From Pseudomonadales bacterium (lineage in GTDB: Bacteria > Pseudomonadota > Gammaproteobacteria > Pseudomonadales > JAHRWD01), in contig JARGPR010000011.1 of the NCBI GenBank assembly GCA_029210125.1, positions 1 to 64,000 of the forward strand: 64,000 nucleotides of DNA, in the 5' to 3' direction. Positions 9,572 to 18,433 of this stretch are shown piece after piece; the first letter of the stretch is position 1, and every line of letters starts with the position of its first letter. The notes under the pieces are model-generated. The model searched no databases, had not been told where the DNA came from, and saw nothing but the letters and a program-made list of their open reading frames with translations. A program made the translations under genes and the position numbers.

Positions 9572-10390
9572 TTGAAACTAATGTCTTTTAACGTCAATGG
9601 TATCCGAGCGCGGCTTCATCAGCTTGAGGCAGTACTACATGAGCATCAGCCTGATGTGATTGGGCTGCAAGAGATCAAGGTGCGGGATGAAGAGTTTCCC
9701 GTTGAAGCGGTTGAGGCGATGGGGTATCAGATTTATCGCTTTGGTCAGAAAGGCCACTATGGAGTAGCGCTGCTCTCTCGTGAGCCGGCATTGTCGATAG
9801 CTTATGGTTTCCCAGGTGATGCCGAAGATGCGCAGCGGCGCATGATTACCGGGGTATTTTTGGCCCCGAACGGTGATCAGGTCACGGTGATGAATGGATA
9901 CTTCCCGCAGGGTGATAGCCGAGCTCACCCCACCAAATTCCCGGCTAAGCAGAAATTTTATTCGGATCTTGCCGAGTATCTGCGCGAGCAATTGGATCCG
10001 ACCGAAAACGTTGTAGTAATGGGTGACCTGAATATCTCTGCGGAAGATATCGATATCGGTATTGGCGATGATAATCGCAAGCGCTGGCTGAGGGCAGGTA
10101 AATGCAGCTTTCTGCCTGAGGAGAGGGAGTGGCTTGGGGTGCTGCGTGATTGGGGGTTACAGGATACGTACAGATGCCTGAATCCCAATAAAGATGATTG
10201 TTTTAGCTGGTTCGACTATCGCAGCAAAGGTTTTGATCGAGAACCCAAGCGTGGCTTGAGGATTGACGCTATACTGGCGACCGCGAGGCTGTGCCAGAGT
10301 GCCACTGAAGTGGGTATCGACTATGCAGCTCGCGGGATGGAAAAGCCATCGGATCACTGTCCAGTCTGGACAGAGTTTGATCTTAAGTGA
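9572..10390 (+). CDS. xthA: exodeoxyribonuclease III
   Basis: A 272-residue enzyme of the exonuclease III family (endonuclease/exonuclease/phosphatase fold), which cuts abasic sites and degrades 3' ends in base excision repair. Visible motifs are [11 protein letters not shown] at the N terminus, LQEIKV with the metal-binding Glu34, [13 protein letters not shown] in the middle, and the terminal SDHCPVW with the catalytic His. The TTG at 9572 is the best start because it gives MKLMSFN, matching the family N terminus; the ATG at 9581 would shorten it by three residues. It follows DUF2333 by 5 bp and lies upstream of rplM, which has its own promoter. Confidence 0.93.
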   Translation: MKLMSFNVNGIRARLHQLEAVLHEHQPDVIGLQEIKVRDEEFPVEAVEAMGYQIYRFGQKGHYGVALLSREPALSIAYGFPGDAEDAQRRMITGVFLAPNGDQVTVMNGYFPQGDSRAHPTKFPAKQKFYSDLAEYLREQLDPTENVVVMGDLNISAEDIDIGIGDDNRKRWLRAGKCSFLPEEREWLGVLRDWGLQDTYRCLNPNKDDCFSWFDYRSKGFDREPKRGLRIDAILATARLCQSATEVGIDYAARGMEKPSDHCPVWTEFDLK

Positions 10391-10409
10391 ATAGTTAGTG
10401 AGAAAGTGC

Positions 10410-10438
10410 TTGTCAGAAAACATGGGTTCGGGTAGTAT
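10410..10438 (+). promoter_or_regulatory. candidate promoter of rplM-rpsI
   Basis: TTGTCA (10410-10415), 17 bases, then TAGTAT (10433-10438). Transcription would begin near 10445 and leave a leader of about 36 bases before the rplM ATG at 10481. Confidence 0.6.
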
Positions 10439-10480
10439 CCGCGCTCTTTATTTCGCATGGATCTGTTGGGTCAAAAATTG

Positions 10481-10912
10481 ATGAAAACCTATAGCGCCAA
10501 GCCTGCCGAAGTCCAACGAGATTGGTTCCTGGTAGATGCTACAGACAAAACATTGGGGCGTCTCGCCACTGAAGTGGCTGCTCGTCTGCGCGGCAAGCAC
10601 AAGCCAGAATACACCCCTCACGTTGATACCGGCGATTACATTGTGATCGTGAACGCGGAAAAAATCCGTGTGACGGGTAAAAAGGCAACGGATAAGATCT
10701 ACCACCACCATACTGGTTATCCTGGTGGTTTGAAGTCGATCAGTTTTAATAAGTTGATCGATAAAGCCCCGGAACGCGTAATCCAAAGTGCGGTTAAGGG
10801 CATGTTGCCTAAAAACCCGCTGGGTCGCGCAATGTTTGGGAAATTAAAAGTTTATGCGGGTGGTGATCACCCTCATGAGGCTCAACAGCCTCAAGAACTA
10901 AACATCTCTTGA
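10481..10912 (+). CDS. rplM: 50S ribosomal protein L13
   Basis: L13 of the large ribosomal subunit, 143 residues from the ATG at 10481, starting MKTYSAKP as in other Proteobacteria. A longer frame from 10457 adds eight residues absent from the family and is not preferred. The conserved [27 protein letters not shown] and [11 protein letters not shown] stretches are all present. It precedes rpsI by 17 bp, the usual L13-S9 operon. In E. coli this operon is autoregulated by L13 at the leader; whether that holds here cannot be seen. Confidence 0.98.
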   Translation: MKTYSAKPAEVQRDWFLVDATDKTLGRLATEVAARLRGKHKPEYTPHVDTGDYIVIVNAEKIRVTGKKATDKIYHHHTGYPGGLKSISFNKLIDKAPERVIQSAVKGMLPKNPLGRAMFGKLKVYAGGDHPHEAQQPQELNIS

Positions 10913-10929
10913 TACAGGTAAGATAGAGT

Positions 10930-11322
10930 ATGGCAGTCACTCAATATTACGGCACTGGACGTCGTAAAACCTCTACCGCCAGGGTTTTTATCAAGCCTGG
11001 TGAAGGCAAAATTTCTATCAATGACCGCTCAATCGACGAGTATTTTGGTCGAGAAGTGGCGCGTATGATCGTGCACCAACCGTTCGAGGTTGTGGATTCT
11101 GTTGGTAAGTTTGATCTTTTCGTGACCGTGAAAGGTGGTGGAAGTTTTGGTCAGGCTGGCGCGATTCGGCACGGTATTGCTCGAGCATTGATTGATTATG
11201 ATGAAACATTGAAGCCTGCTCTCCGGGCTGCGGGATACGTAACGCGGGATTCGCGTGCCGTTGAGCGTAAAAAGGTGGGCTTGCGAAAAGCTCGGAAAAA
11301 ACCTCAGTTTTCCAAGCGTTAG
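10930..11322 (+). CDS. rpsI: 30S ribosomal protein S9
   Basis: S9 of the small subunit, 130 residues, full length. The N-terminal [17 protein letters not shown] stretch and the basic C-terminal tail ending KKPQFSKR, which reaches the P-site tRNA in ribosome structures, are both intact. It is the second gene of the rplM-rpsI operon, which ends at a hairpin plus T-run about 50 bp downstream. Confidence 0.98.
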   Translation: MAVTQYYGTGRRKTSTARVFIKPGEGKISINDRSIDEYFGREVARMIVHQPFEVVDSVGKFDLFVTVKGGGSFGQAGAIRHGIARALIDYDETLKPALRAAGYVTRDSRAVERKKVGLRKARKKPQFSKR

Positions 11323-11370
11323 ATTTTTCTGGTCAGCATATTCTTGGTGCTGGTCACGTTAGGCAGATCG

Positions 11371-11406
11371 AACGCCCGGTCCCGTATGGGTCAGGGCGTT
11401 TTTTTT
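11371..11406 (+). terminator. rho-independent terminator after rpsI
   Basis: AACGCCC (11371-11377) pairs with GGGCGTT (11394-11400) and is followed by a run of T. Confidence 0.8.
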
Positions 11407-11620
11407 ATGTCGAAAGTTTAGTCGGCGTTATTTTTAGTTGAGCTGTATAACCTGAGAATTTGACAGGTTTTCTGTGATAGAATGTCGCGGATTTTTTGGC
11501 TTGCCGGTTTGGCGGAGTGCTCAGATCTTTGGCAAGCGATAGATATTTGCTCTATTAACAGGGGCTAAAAGAACGTTTTTATTCTGCAACCCGATCGAAT
11601 GTAGTTGGGGATTTAACTCG
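11407..11620 (+). promoter_or_regulatory. upstream region of the pet operon
   Basis: About 210 bases between the rpsI terminator and petA. The best promoter-like element is TGATAGAAT (11475-11483), an extended -10 motif without a matching -35. A TTGACA at 11460-11465 is only 12 bases from it, which is too close to pair with it. No ORF or stable RNA was recognised. Confidence 0.4.
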
Positions 11621-12214
11621 ATGAGTGACAACCAAATAAATCAAACAAGGCGCCGATTGTTAATTGGAGCGACCTCTGCCGTTGGGGCTGTGGGTGTTGG
11701 CGGCGTAGCCGTTCCGTTTATAGGCTCATGGAGCCCTAGTGCTCGTGCGAGAGCTGCAGGTGCTCCTGTAAAGACGGATGTTGGTAAGCTGGAACCAGGC
11801 CAAATGGTTATTGTTGAATGGCGCGGCAAACCCGTTTTTATAGTTCGGCGAACCGAAGAAGCTCTTGCCAATCTCAGCAAACGCGATGATTCATTGCGTG
11901 ATCCCAATTGTGAGCAAGGGGAGCAACCGGAGTATGTGTCCAAAACACATCGGTCGATTAAACCTGAGTATTTGGTATTAACCGGGATCTGTACGCACCT
12001 GGGTTGTTCGCCAAAATTTCGCCCTGAAATCGCACCAGAAGATCTAGGTGATGAGTGGCTTGGTGGATTCTTTTGCCCGTGCCATGGATCACGTTTTGAC
12101 CTTGCGGGCAGAGTATATAAAGGCGTACCTGCGCCAACTAATATGACGGTGCCGCCGTATAAATATATCAGCGATACCACGATTATCATTGGTGTTGACG
12201 AGGAGGAAGCCTAA
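11621..12214 (+). CDS. petA: ubiquinol-cytochrome c reductase, Rieske iron-sulfur subunit
   Basis: The Rieske subunit of respiratory complex III, 197 residues. It begins with a twin-arginine motif (TRRRLLIG, residues 9-16) followed by a hydrophobic anchor, consistent with Tat export of the folded protein. The 2Fe-2S ligands are in CTHLGC (residues 124-129) and CPCHGS (from residue 152). It passes electrons from ubiquinol at the cytochrome b Qo site to cytochrome c1. The stop codon directly abuts the petB ATG, and petC follows, giving the standard petABC operon. Confidence 0.97.
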   Translation: MSDNQINQTRRRLLIGATSAVGAVGVGGVAVPFIGSWSPSARARAAGAPVKTDVGKLEPGQMVIVEWRGKPVFIVRRTEEALANLSKRDDSLRDPNCEQGEQPEYVSKTHRSIKPEYLVLTGICTHLGCSPKFRPEIAPEDLGDEWLGGFFCPCHGSRFDLAGRVYKGVPAPTNMTVPPYKYISDTTIIIGVDEEEA

Positions 12215-13435
12215 ATGAAAGTGTTGACAGATCTTCTTGGCTGGGTTGACGCTCGATTACCCGTCGTTAAAGCCTACGAAACACACATGAGCAAATATTA
12301 TGCTCCGAAGAATTTCAATTTTTGGTATTTCTTCGGTGTCATCGCGATGCTTGTGCTCGCTAACCAGATACTTACGGGTATCTGGTTGACCATGAGCTAT
12401 GAGCCGAGCGCCGAGGGTGCTTTCGCGTCGGTTGAATATATCATGCGGGACGTTGAGTGGGGCTGGCTGTTGCGCTATATGCATTCAACCGGCGCTTCGG
12501 CATTTTTTGTCGTGATTTACCTCCATATGTTTAGAGGTTTACTATACGGTTCCTACCAAAAACCCAGGGAGTTGATCTGGATTTTCGGTATGGCAATCTA
12601 CCTTATTCTGATGGCCGAAGGCTTCTTCGGGTACCTGCTGCCCTGGGGCAACATGTCATTCTGGGGTGCTCAGGTGATTGTATCTTTAGCGGGTGCTATT
12701 CCCGTGGTAGGTGAAGACCTTGCTCTATGGGTGAGAGGGGATTTCCTCATTTCCGGTATCACCCTGAACCGATTCTTTGCGCTTCATGTCATTGCACTAC
12801 CGATCGTATTAATCGCGTTGGTAGTACTTCACCTGCTGGCCTTACATGAAGTCGGTTCGAATAATCCTGACGGCGTTGATATTAAGAAACTTAAAGACAA
12901 AGACGGTATCCCTCTTGACGGCGTAGCGTTCCATCCTTTTTACACCGTACATGATCTTGTTGGTATAGCGGTGTTTCTATTTGTGTTTTGTATTGTAGTT
13001 TTCTACTTCCCTGAAATGGGTGGATACTTCCTGGAACACGCCAATTTTGAGCCGGCAAATGGCTTGAAAACCCCGGAACATATCGCGCCGGTTTGGTATT
13101 ACACACCTTTCTACGCAATGTTACGGGCAATCCCTGATAAGTTTGGTGGTCTTGTAGTGATGGGTGGGGCTATCGCGATTATGTTTGTTCTACCCTGGTT
13201 GGATCGCAGCCCGGTTAAGTCCATACGGTACAAAGGTTGGATGAGCAAAGGCTTTGTAGTTGCATTTGCAATCAGTTTTATCATTCTTGGTATTTTGGGT
13301 GCATTACCTTCCACTGATGGCAGGACCCTGTTAGCTCAAGTCTGTACCTTTATTTATTTTGCTTTCTTCATACTAATGCCGTTTTACAGCAAGGCAGAAA
13401 AAACCAAGCCAGTTCCAGAGAGGGTGACAGGTTGA
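12215..13435 (+). CDS. petB: ubiquinol-cytochrome c reductase, cytochrome b subunit
   Basis: Cytochrome b, 406 residues, the membrane core of the bc1 complex with both quinone sites and two b hemes. The paired heme-ligand histidines are visible in RYMHSTGAS with VIYLHMFRG, and in FALHVIALP with VVLHLLALH. The Qo-site PEW-type segment reads PVWYYTPFYAMLR. About eight membrane segments are apparent. It begins right after petA and its TGA overlaps the petC ATG by one base, so the three subunits are translationally linked. Confidence 0.97.
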   Translation: MKVLTDLLGWVDARLPVVKAYETHMSKYYAPKNFNFWYFFGVIAMLVLANQILTGIWLTMSYEPSAEGAFASVEYIMRDVEWGWLLRYMHSTGASAFFVVIYLHMFRGLLYGSYQKPRELIWIFGMAIYLILMAEGFFGYLLPWGNMSFWGAQVIVSLAGAIPVVGEDLALWVRGDFLISGITLNRFFALHVIALPIVLIALVVLHLLALHEVGSNNPDGVDIKKLKDKDGIPLDGVAFHPFYTVHDLVGIAVFLFVFCIVVFYFPEMGGYFLEHANFEPANGLKTPEHIAPVWYYTPFYAMLRAIPDKFGGLVVMGGAIAIMFVLPWLDRSPVKSIRYKGWMSKGFVVAFAISFIILGILGALPSTDGRTLLAQVCTFIYFAFFILMPFYSKAEKTKPVPERVTG

Positions 13436-14175
13436 TGAAAAATAGACTAGTTGTTGTTGTTTTTCTCTCACTGTTTTCGGCAGTGAGCTGGGCGTCAAGT
13501 GATGGTGTGGTTCTTGAGCATATGGAGCCAAACCTCGCGGACAAAGCTTCTCTTCAGAAAGGTGCAAAAACCTATCTGAACTATTGTTTTGGTTGTCACT
13601 CGACCAAATATGCTCGTTATGAGCGTATCGCGGATGATCTTCAAATTCCCCATGAGCTATTCATGGAGAACCTGGTTTTTAGCGACGCTAAAATCGGTGA
13701 GTTGATGGACATTGCGATGCCAGCCAAGAGCGCGAAATCATGGTTCGGTGCAACTCCTCCTGATCTAACCCTGGTAACACGATTGCGAGGTGTTGATTGG
13801 CTATATAGCTATCTTAAGGGCTTTTATCAGGATGAATCGCGGCCTTGGGGAGTAAATAATAAAATATTCCCAGATGTGGGTATGCCTCATGTGCTACATG
13901 AACTGCAGGGTATACAGGTTAAGGATTGTGGTGATGCGCAAAGCGAAACCGATCACGACGCATGTACCGACCTTAAATTGATTGAAGGTAGTGGAACGTT
14001 AAGCGCAGAAGAGTATGACCAAGTTGCCTTTGACCTCGTCAATTTTCTTCACTACATGGGTGACCCTAGCCGTGAATACCGTGAAGCGCTTGGAGTGAAG
14101 GTGCTGATATTTATCTTTATTTTCTTTATCTTTGCCTGGTTTTTAAATCGAGAGTTTTGGAAAGATATTCACTAA
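13435..14175 (+). CDS. petC: ubiquinol-cytochrome c reductase, cytochrome c1 subunit
   Basis: Cytochrome c1, 246 residues. A signal peptide ends near residue 20 (AVSWA), the covalent heme site CFGCH is at residues 51-55, and a C-terminal membrane anchor (IFIFIFFIFAWFL) holds it in the inner membrane with the heme in the periplasm. It accepts electrons from the Rieske centre and reduces a soluble cytochrome c. I start at the ATG at 13435, which overlaps the petB stop; a TTG just before it is not needed. A perfect 12-bp hairpin follows the gene. Confidence 0.96.
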   Translation: MKNRLVVVVFLSLFSAVSWASSDGVVLEHMEPNLADKASLQKGAKTYLNYCFGCHSTKYARYERIADDLQIPHELFMENLVFSDAKIGELMDIAMPAKSAKSWFGATPPDLTLVTRLRGVDWLYSYLKGFYQDESRPWGVNNKIFPDVGMPHVLHELQGIQVKDCGDAQSETDHDACTDLKLIEGSGTLSAEEYDQVAFDLVNFLHYMGDPSREYREALGVKVLIFIFIFFIFAWFLNREFWKDIH

Positions 14176-14186
14176 GCAGTGCCCCG

Positions 14187-14214
14187 AATACTAGCCATGT
14201 ATGGCTAGTATTTT
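14187..14214 (+). terminator. rho-independent terminator after petC
   Basis: A 12-bp perfect stem, AATACTAGCCAT with ATGGCTAGTATT, has a two-base loop and a short T-run. It separates petABC from sspA. Confidence 0.75.
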
Positions 14215-14295
14215 GATTCTGTTCGATGGTGTTTAATTAGTTTATTGAATTGTTTGTTGTGTTTCGGTTTCACGTTTCGCAATTGGAGAGAATAA

Positions 14296-14937
14296 ATGTC
14301 AGTAGTAACCAAGCGATCATCGATGGTGTTTTATTCCGATGGTGAAGATCACTACAGTCATCGCATTCGTATTGTTTTGGCTGAGAAGGGTGTTGCAGTT
14401 GAAATTATTAATCTTGTTGGCACTATCCCCGACGAGGTGGCTGAGCTAAACCCCTACCATCGTTTGCCAACCTTGGTCGATCGCGAACTTACGCTCTACG
14501 AACCGAACGTAATGATGGAATATCTCGACGAGCGATTCCCTCATCCACCGTTGCTTCCTGTGTATCCTGTATCCCGCGCAGAAGTCCGGCTTTTGATTTG
14601 TCGGGTAGAGAAGGACTGGGGTGCTCTAGTTGATAAAATACTAGCAAACCCAGAAAAAACGGAATTGGAGCGTCTTAGAAAAGAGCTGACTGAGGGCTTG
14701 GTAGGTATTGCGCCGATCTTTGAAGACAAGCCATTTTTTATGAGTGAAGAGTTAACACTCGTGGATTGCTGTATCGCTCCGATCCTGTGGCGCCTGCCTG
14801 TGTTAGGTATAGAATTGAACGGAAAGAAAGCTGCTCCATTGCTAAAATATATGGACCGTATGTTTAATCTGGAATCTTTTCAGGCGAGTCTTACTGAAGA
14901 TGAAAAAGATATGCGAGCACCACGAATTAAGGCGTAG
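14296..14937 (+). CDS. sspA: stringent starvation protein A
   Basis: SspA, 213 residues, a glutathione transferase-like protein that binds RNA polymerase and alters transcription in stationary phase and acid stress. The thioredoxin-like N-terminal domain (MVFYSDGEDHYSHRIRIVLAEKG) has no catalytic Cys, as is usual for SspA. The family stretch NPYHRLPTLVDREL leads into the helical C-terminal domain. A clear ribosome binding site (GGAGAG) precedes the ATG. Its position after petABC and before sspB matches many gammaproteobacteria. Confidence 0.95.
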   Translation: MSVVTKRSSMVFYSDGEDHYSHRIRIVLAEKGVAVEIINLVGTIPDEVAELNPYHRLPTLVDRELTLYEPNVMMEYLDERFPHPPLLPVYPVSRAEVRLLICRVEKDWGALVDKILANPEKTELERLRKELTEGLVGIAPIFEDKPFFMSEELTLVDCCIAPILWRLPVLGIELNGKKAAPLLKYMDRMFNLESFQASLTEDEKDMRAPRIKA

Positions 14938-15000
14938 TAGCTCCTTTGAAGAAAGATAGTAAAAGGTGGTGATGCGGAGTTTTACCATACTAAATTTCAT

Positions 15001-15034
15001 AGAAAGAGGGTCGTATTTATTGCGGCCTTTTTTT
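15001..15034 (+). terminator. hairpin with T-run between sspA and sspB
   Basis: AAAGAGGGTCG pairs, with some G-U pairs, to CGGCC plus the following T-run. It could lower sspB expression relative to sspA, or sspB may have its own promoter just downstream. Confidence 0.5.
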
Positions 15035-15088
15035 GTTTTAGTCTTTGCAGTTTGCCAAAGACAATCATTTTAATGATCAGCATTGGCG

Positions 15089-15481
15089 ATGGATGATATG
15101 ACCCCCCTAAACCCGTACCTCATTCGTTCGGTTTACGAGTGGATTCTTGATAACAGTTGTACGCCGCACCTGCTGGTTGATGCTAGCGCCGATAATGTGT
15201 CTGTGCCCGCTGAGCATGTTCATGACGACCAAATAGTCTTGAATGTAAACCCGGGCGCGGTCCAGCAATTGAGAATGGATAACGATAGCATCAGTTTTCA
15301 GTGCAGGTTTGGTGGAGCGCCGTATCAGGTATTTTTGCCAATTAACTCAATATTGGGTGTATATGCGCGGGAAAATGGGCGCGGCATGATGCTTCAGGTC
15401 GAGGATCAAGGTGGTGACAGCCCTCCGGAAAATCCGACTCCTCCAAAGGGTGCTGGTTCTCATCTAAAATTAGTCGATTGA
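15089..15481 (+). CDS. sspB: ClpXP protease specificity-enhancing factor SspB
   Basis: SspB, about 130 residues, the adaptor that tethers ssrA-tagged proteins to ClpX. The folded domain starts NPYLIRSVYEWILDN and contains VLNVNPGAVQ and a core with FQCRFGGAPYQVFLP. An acidic, Pro-rich linker leads to the C-terminal LKLVD, resembling the conserved ClpX-binding tail. Starts at 15089 or 15098 are both possible, as neither has a strong ribosome binding site. The gene converges with diaA, with 16 bp between stop codons. Confidence 0.93.
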   Translation: MDDMTPLNPYLIRSVYEWILDNSCTPHLLVDASADNVSVPAEHVHDDQIVLNVNPGAVQQLRMDNDSISFQCRFGGAPYQVFLPINSILGVYARENGRGMMLQVEDQGGDSPPENPTPPKGAGSHLKLVD

Positions 15482-15497
15482 AGTTCTGGCGCTAACT

Positions 15498-16076
15498 TCA
15501 TTCTCCAAACAGTTTGAATTCTACTAATTCACAAATAGTTTGAACTGCCAGTAAATGAAGTTGTTGGGCCAGTGCCGGTGATGCGATTGGCGTATATATT
15601 TCTATCCTGTTGGAAGTGGGTGCTTGATCCCACCAACGTTCACGATTGCAGTTGAGCAATACAACTTTTATCTGCCGTTGCTCTGCTGTCTGAATGGCAT
15701 GGTGTAGCGATACGTTTTGTTCGGTATTCGCGATGATTAACAACGTGTCGCCGGTTTGACCTAGAGCCTGCACTTGGTTTGAAAATAGCTCGCTGCTATT
15801 CGGGTTCTCGGTGATAGTGCTCAACGCACTTTCACTGCACAAGTTAATGGCTGGCAGGGCTGGTCGCTCACGTTCCAGGCTATTGAGCATCGTATGACAG
15901 AAATATTGGCTTAAACTGTTGGCTCCACCGACTCCGCAGGACATGACTTTTTGGTCGTTGAGTAAACTATCAGTCATCCATTCAGCCGTCGTGAGAATCG
16001 CAGCACTTAGGTCGTCTACAGCGTTTTCAAGACATTTTGAGGTTTGCGAAAATGATTTGCTGATGCGGTCAAGCAT
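15498..16076 (-). CDS. diaA: SIS-domain protein, DiaA-like initiator-associating factor
   Basis: A 192-residue SIS-domain protein with the MSCGVGGANSLSQYFCHTML phosphosugar-fold loop near residues 44-63. It is closely related to phosphoheptose isomerase GmhA, but its position as the last gene of lpoA-yraN-diaA matches E. coli DiaA, which binds DnaA and promotes timely replication start. Sequence alone does not exclude an isomerase role. The gene starts about 32 bp after yraN and converges with sspB. Confidence 0.8.
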   Translation of the reverse strand: MLDRISKSFSQTSKCLENAVDDLSAAILTTAEWMTDSLLNDQKVMSCGVGGANSLSQYFCHTMLNSLERERPALPAINLCSESALSTITENPNSSELFSNQVQALGQTGDTLLIIANTEQNVSLHHAIQTAEQRQIKVVLLNCNRERWWDQAPTSNRIEIYTPIASPALAQQLHLLAVQTICELVEFKLFGE

Positions 16077-16108
16077 ATAGGTCCCTGATAGTGTGAATGT
16101 GGGTCTGA

Positions 16109-16510
16109 TTAGAATGCTGGAAAAGCATCTTTGTGCCAGCGAAGTTCGGGTTGTTGACCGGATTGGTTCGCCATTTTCCTCTCGGTATGCGTGATAGCGA
16201 CCACATCAAATCGGCACGGGTAGCGATCAGTAAGGCCTTTTTGTTGTAGGTAAATAGTGGCCGCGAGTAACAATTTCTTTTGTTTTGAGGTATTTACGGT
16301 TTCTGCGGCTGTCCCGTAATTTGAATTACGGCGAAATCGCACCTCTATAAACACAAGCACTCCCGAGTCCATCATGATTAAATCAATTTCGCCCTGCTTG
16401 AGGTTGAAATTTTTTTCTACCAACGTAAGACCCTGGTTTTGCAGATGCTGAAGCGCCAATAATTCTGCTGCTGCTCCTTTATCTACCGCTTTTGAGGTTC
16501 TATTGAGCAT
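16109..16510 (-). CDS. YraN family protein (UPF0102)
   Basis: A 133-residue protein of the YraN/UPF0102 family, with a Holliday-junction-resolvase-like fold. The GEIDLIMMDSGVLVFIEVRFR stretch carries the Asp and Glu of the nuclease-like core. I start at the ATG at 16510 (MLNRTSKAVDKG), which overlaps the end of lpoA by 11 bp; the longer frame from 16555 adds residues read over lpoA. It lies in the conserved lpoA-yraN-diaA order. No established biochemical function is known to me. Confidence 0.85.
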   Translation of the reverse strand: MLNRTSKAVDKGAAAELLALQHLQNQGLTLVEKNFNLKQGEIDLIMMDSGVLVFIEVRFRRNSNYGTAAETVNTSKQKKLLLAATIYLQQKGLTDRYPCRFDVVAITHTERKMANQSGQQPELRWHKDAFPAF

Positions 16511-18419
16511 CAGCTTGTGGGCTCGCGATCGGAGGCAGAGGTTTGACCAGTCCACTTTTAAACATAACTGGTTTTAGAGACCGTTCAATGGTTCCGGTCT
16601 CGGATAGTTTTAAATTCCCTGTGTACGCATACATACCATTCAATGGCAGTAATTCAAGTTGTTTTAAGCGTGGGTATATCCGAAATGCGTCGGCTCCCAG
16701 TGCATATAGTCTTGGGTATGAGCTATAGGATTGAGGCCAGTTTGTTTGAATTTTCATTTTGATTGCCCCGTGATCTTCAGCAAGCCACGGTGTTTCGTTA
16801 AAAACAATGCCGTCAAGATCAACATCTTTCGTTTTGTTAGGCTCGCCAGAATAAATATTGGATATTGAATAAACGGGCAAATCATCCGCATAATAATAAT
16901 TGAGCAGGGGTTTAATCTGGCGACCCTGGCTGGGTAGTGCGACCAAAAATATGAGATCGGTATCCTGTCGTCGTCGGGTTTGGGTTATCGGTGATTTGGC
17001 AAGCACCCGTGATACTTGCCGTATACGAGTATTGCTATTACTGACATGCAGGGTCTGCTGAATGATTTTTGCGTATTGCTTAGGGGTGTTAAAAGGGTGC
17101 GTTGCTATGACTTTACCACCGAGCCTGGTGAATTCATCTGAAAAAGCCGTGGCGTTTCTCAGCCCCCATTCATCCACTGGATGGATGATGATCACATTGG
17201 TTTTTTCGGCAACCCATGCCTGTTGCGCTGCCATTCTCGCGCTATCTTCGCTGGCGAGGCCAAACTGATAGAGGTTATCGGATTTGCTGGCGGAATTGCG
17301 TATATAGTTTAGGGATAGCACGGGTACCGGCAGATCGATATTAGCAAGTTGTTCTACATGTTCCTGTTTTAATGGTCCGATGACTAGCTCGGCTCCCTGC
17401 TCGATAGCCTGCCAGTATAGTGTTGCCACATCGCCAGATTCTGATGTGTCGTAAATGCGCACAACTGGTTGGTTATTCCCTAGCGCCAGACTATGGTATA
17501 GGGCGCTCATGAACCCATTCAGTACCGCCTTTCCAGCACCGGAAAGCTGGTTGCGCATGGGTAGTAACAGCGCAATCTTCTGAGGTGGAGACTGCTTGAT
17601 TTCCGACAGAACTCTAATTTCCTCCGGCAGTAGCTTGTTTAATGGATGGTAGGGGTGTTTGTCTTGCCATGCACGCAATAGGTTTACCTGCATGTCGATA
17701 CCTATATCAAGGTTTTTACTGATTTGAGCGAGCTCAAGCCAACCTTTGATTTCGGTATCTTGTGCTCTAGGTAGATAAGCCTGTAGCTGCTCAAGTGAAG
17801 TGTTCATGAGTGCACGCCAAATAGCCTGGTTGTTCTGTTGGTAGGGTTGTTCGCCCAAATCATGGATAATGGGCTCGATGTAAATTAGTTGGCGAGCGCT
17901 ATCGAGATAATTCTGCTGTAATTCGTAGGCTTGAGATCGAAGCTGCGCGATCTTTATCTGTTCGTAGAGTGGGATGCTGCTATAGGAGTGACGTTCAAGT
18001 TCGGCTAATCGATCAAGTGCCTGTGCAGGCTCGGAATTCGCTAGTGCTAACTCAGCGATGGTAAGTTCGTAGCGAATTTTTAATTGCGCAGGAAGCGTCT
18101 CTGGTATGATCCGCGCGTTTAATGATTGGACCTCCACAAGTTTGTTCTGTTGAAGCAATCTCGTCATTGCGTCCAATAGATACAATTCCATTTTCGGCGA
18201 AGCAGATTGTTCCGCAAGATCCAGTAGCTCCGTTACGCTGTACTGGTCAGTAGGTGCCGTTTGCTGGGTGACAGAAGTTAGTTTGGTGCTGCTGCTCGAC
18301 TGAGGTTGTTTAGGCTGGCTGGTGCAGCTGCTGACGAGCCATGCAATAGATAAAATATAGATACAAGTACGGCGTAACCCAGCGGGGTTTTGTGCGTTGA
18401 TTGGTCTCCTGAAATTCAT
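16500..18419 (-). CDS. lpoA: penicillin-binding protein activator LpoA
   Basis: An outer membrane lipoprotein of 639 residues that in E. coli activates PBP1A through the periplasm. A signal peptide ends in the lipobox VSSC near residue 32, followed by a Ser/Gln/Thr-rich linker, an N-terminal helical TPR-like domain to about residue 260, and a C-terminal domain resembling periplasmic ligand-binding proteins (KIALLLPMRNQLSGAGKAV onward). It is the first gene of lpoA-yraN-diaA and starts only 14 bp from the divergent rsmI. Its ribosome binding site and promoter must therefore lie in or next to rsmI. No good Shine-Dalgarno is visible. Confidence 0.93.
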   Translation of the reverse strand: MNFRRPINAQNPAGLRRTCIYILSIAWLVSSCTSQPKQPQSSSSTKLTSVTQQTAPTDQYSVTELLDLAEQSASPKMELYLLDAMTRLLQQNKLVEVQSLNARIIPETLPAQLKIRYELTIAELALANSEPAQALDRLAELERHSYSSIPLYEQIKIAQLRSQAYELQQNYLDSARQLIYIEPIIHDLGEQPYQQNNQAIWRALMNTSLEQLQAYLPRAQDTEIKGWLELAQISKNLDIGIDMQVNLLRAWQDKHPYHPLNKLLPEEIRVLSEIKQSPPQKIALLLPMRNQLSGAGKAVLNGFMSALYHSLALGNNQPVVRIYDTSESGDVATLYWQAIEQGAELVIGPLKQEHVEQLANIDLPVPVLSLNYIRNSASKSDNLYQFGLASEDSARMAAQQAWVAEKTNVIIIHPVDEWGLRNATAFSDEFTRLGGKVIATHPFNTPKQYAKIIQQTLHVSNSNTRIRQVSRVLAKSPITQTRRRQDTDLIFLVALPSQGRQIKPLLNYYYADDLPVYSISNIYSGEPNKTKDVDLDGIVFNETPWLAEDHGAIKMKIQTNWPQSYSSYPRLYALGADAFRIYPRLKQLELLPLNGMYAYTGNLKLSETGTIERSLKPVMFKSGLVKPLPPIASPQADAQ

Positions 18420-18433
18420 TCGCAGGTTTTTCC

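Noticed and set aside
11460-11483. TTGACA followed by TAGAAT as a pet promoter
   Set aside because: The spacer is only 12 bases, too short for a sigma-70 promoter. The TGATAGAAT extended -10 could still work with another -35.
11641-12189. 182-codon open frame on the minus strand
   Set aside because: It lies wholly inside petA on the opposite strand. The Rieske motifs show which frame is real.
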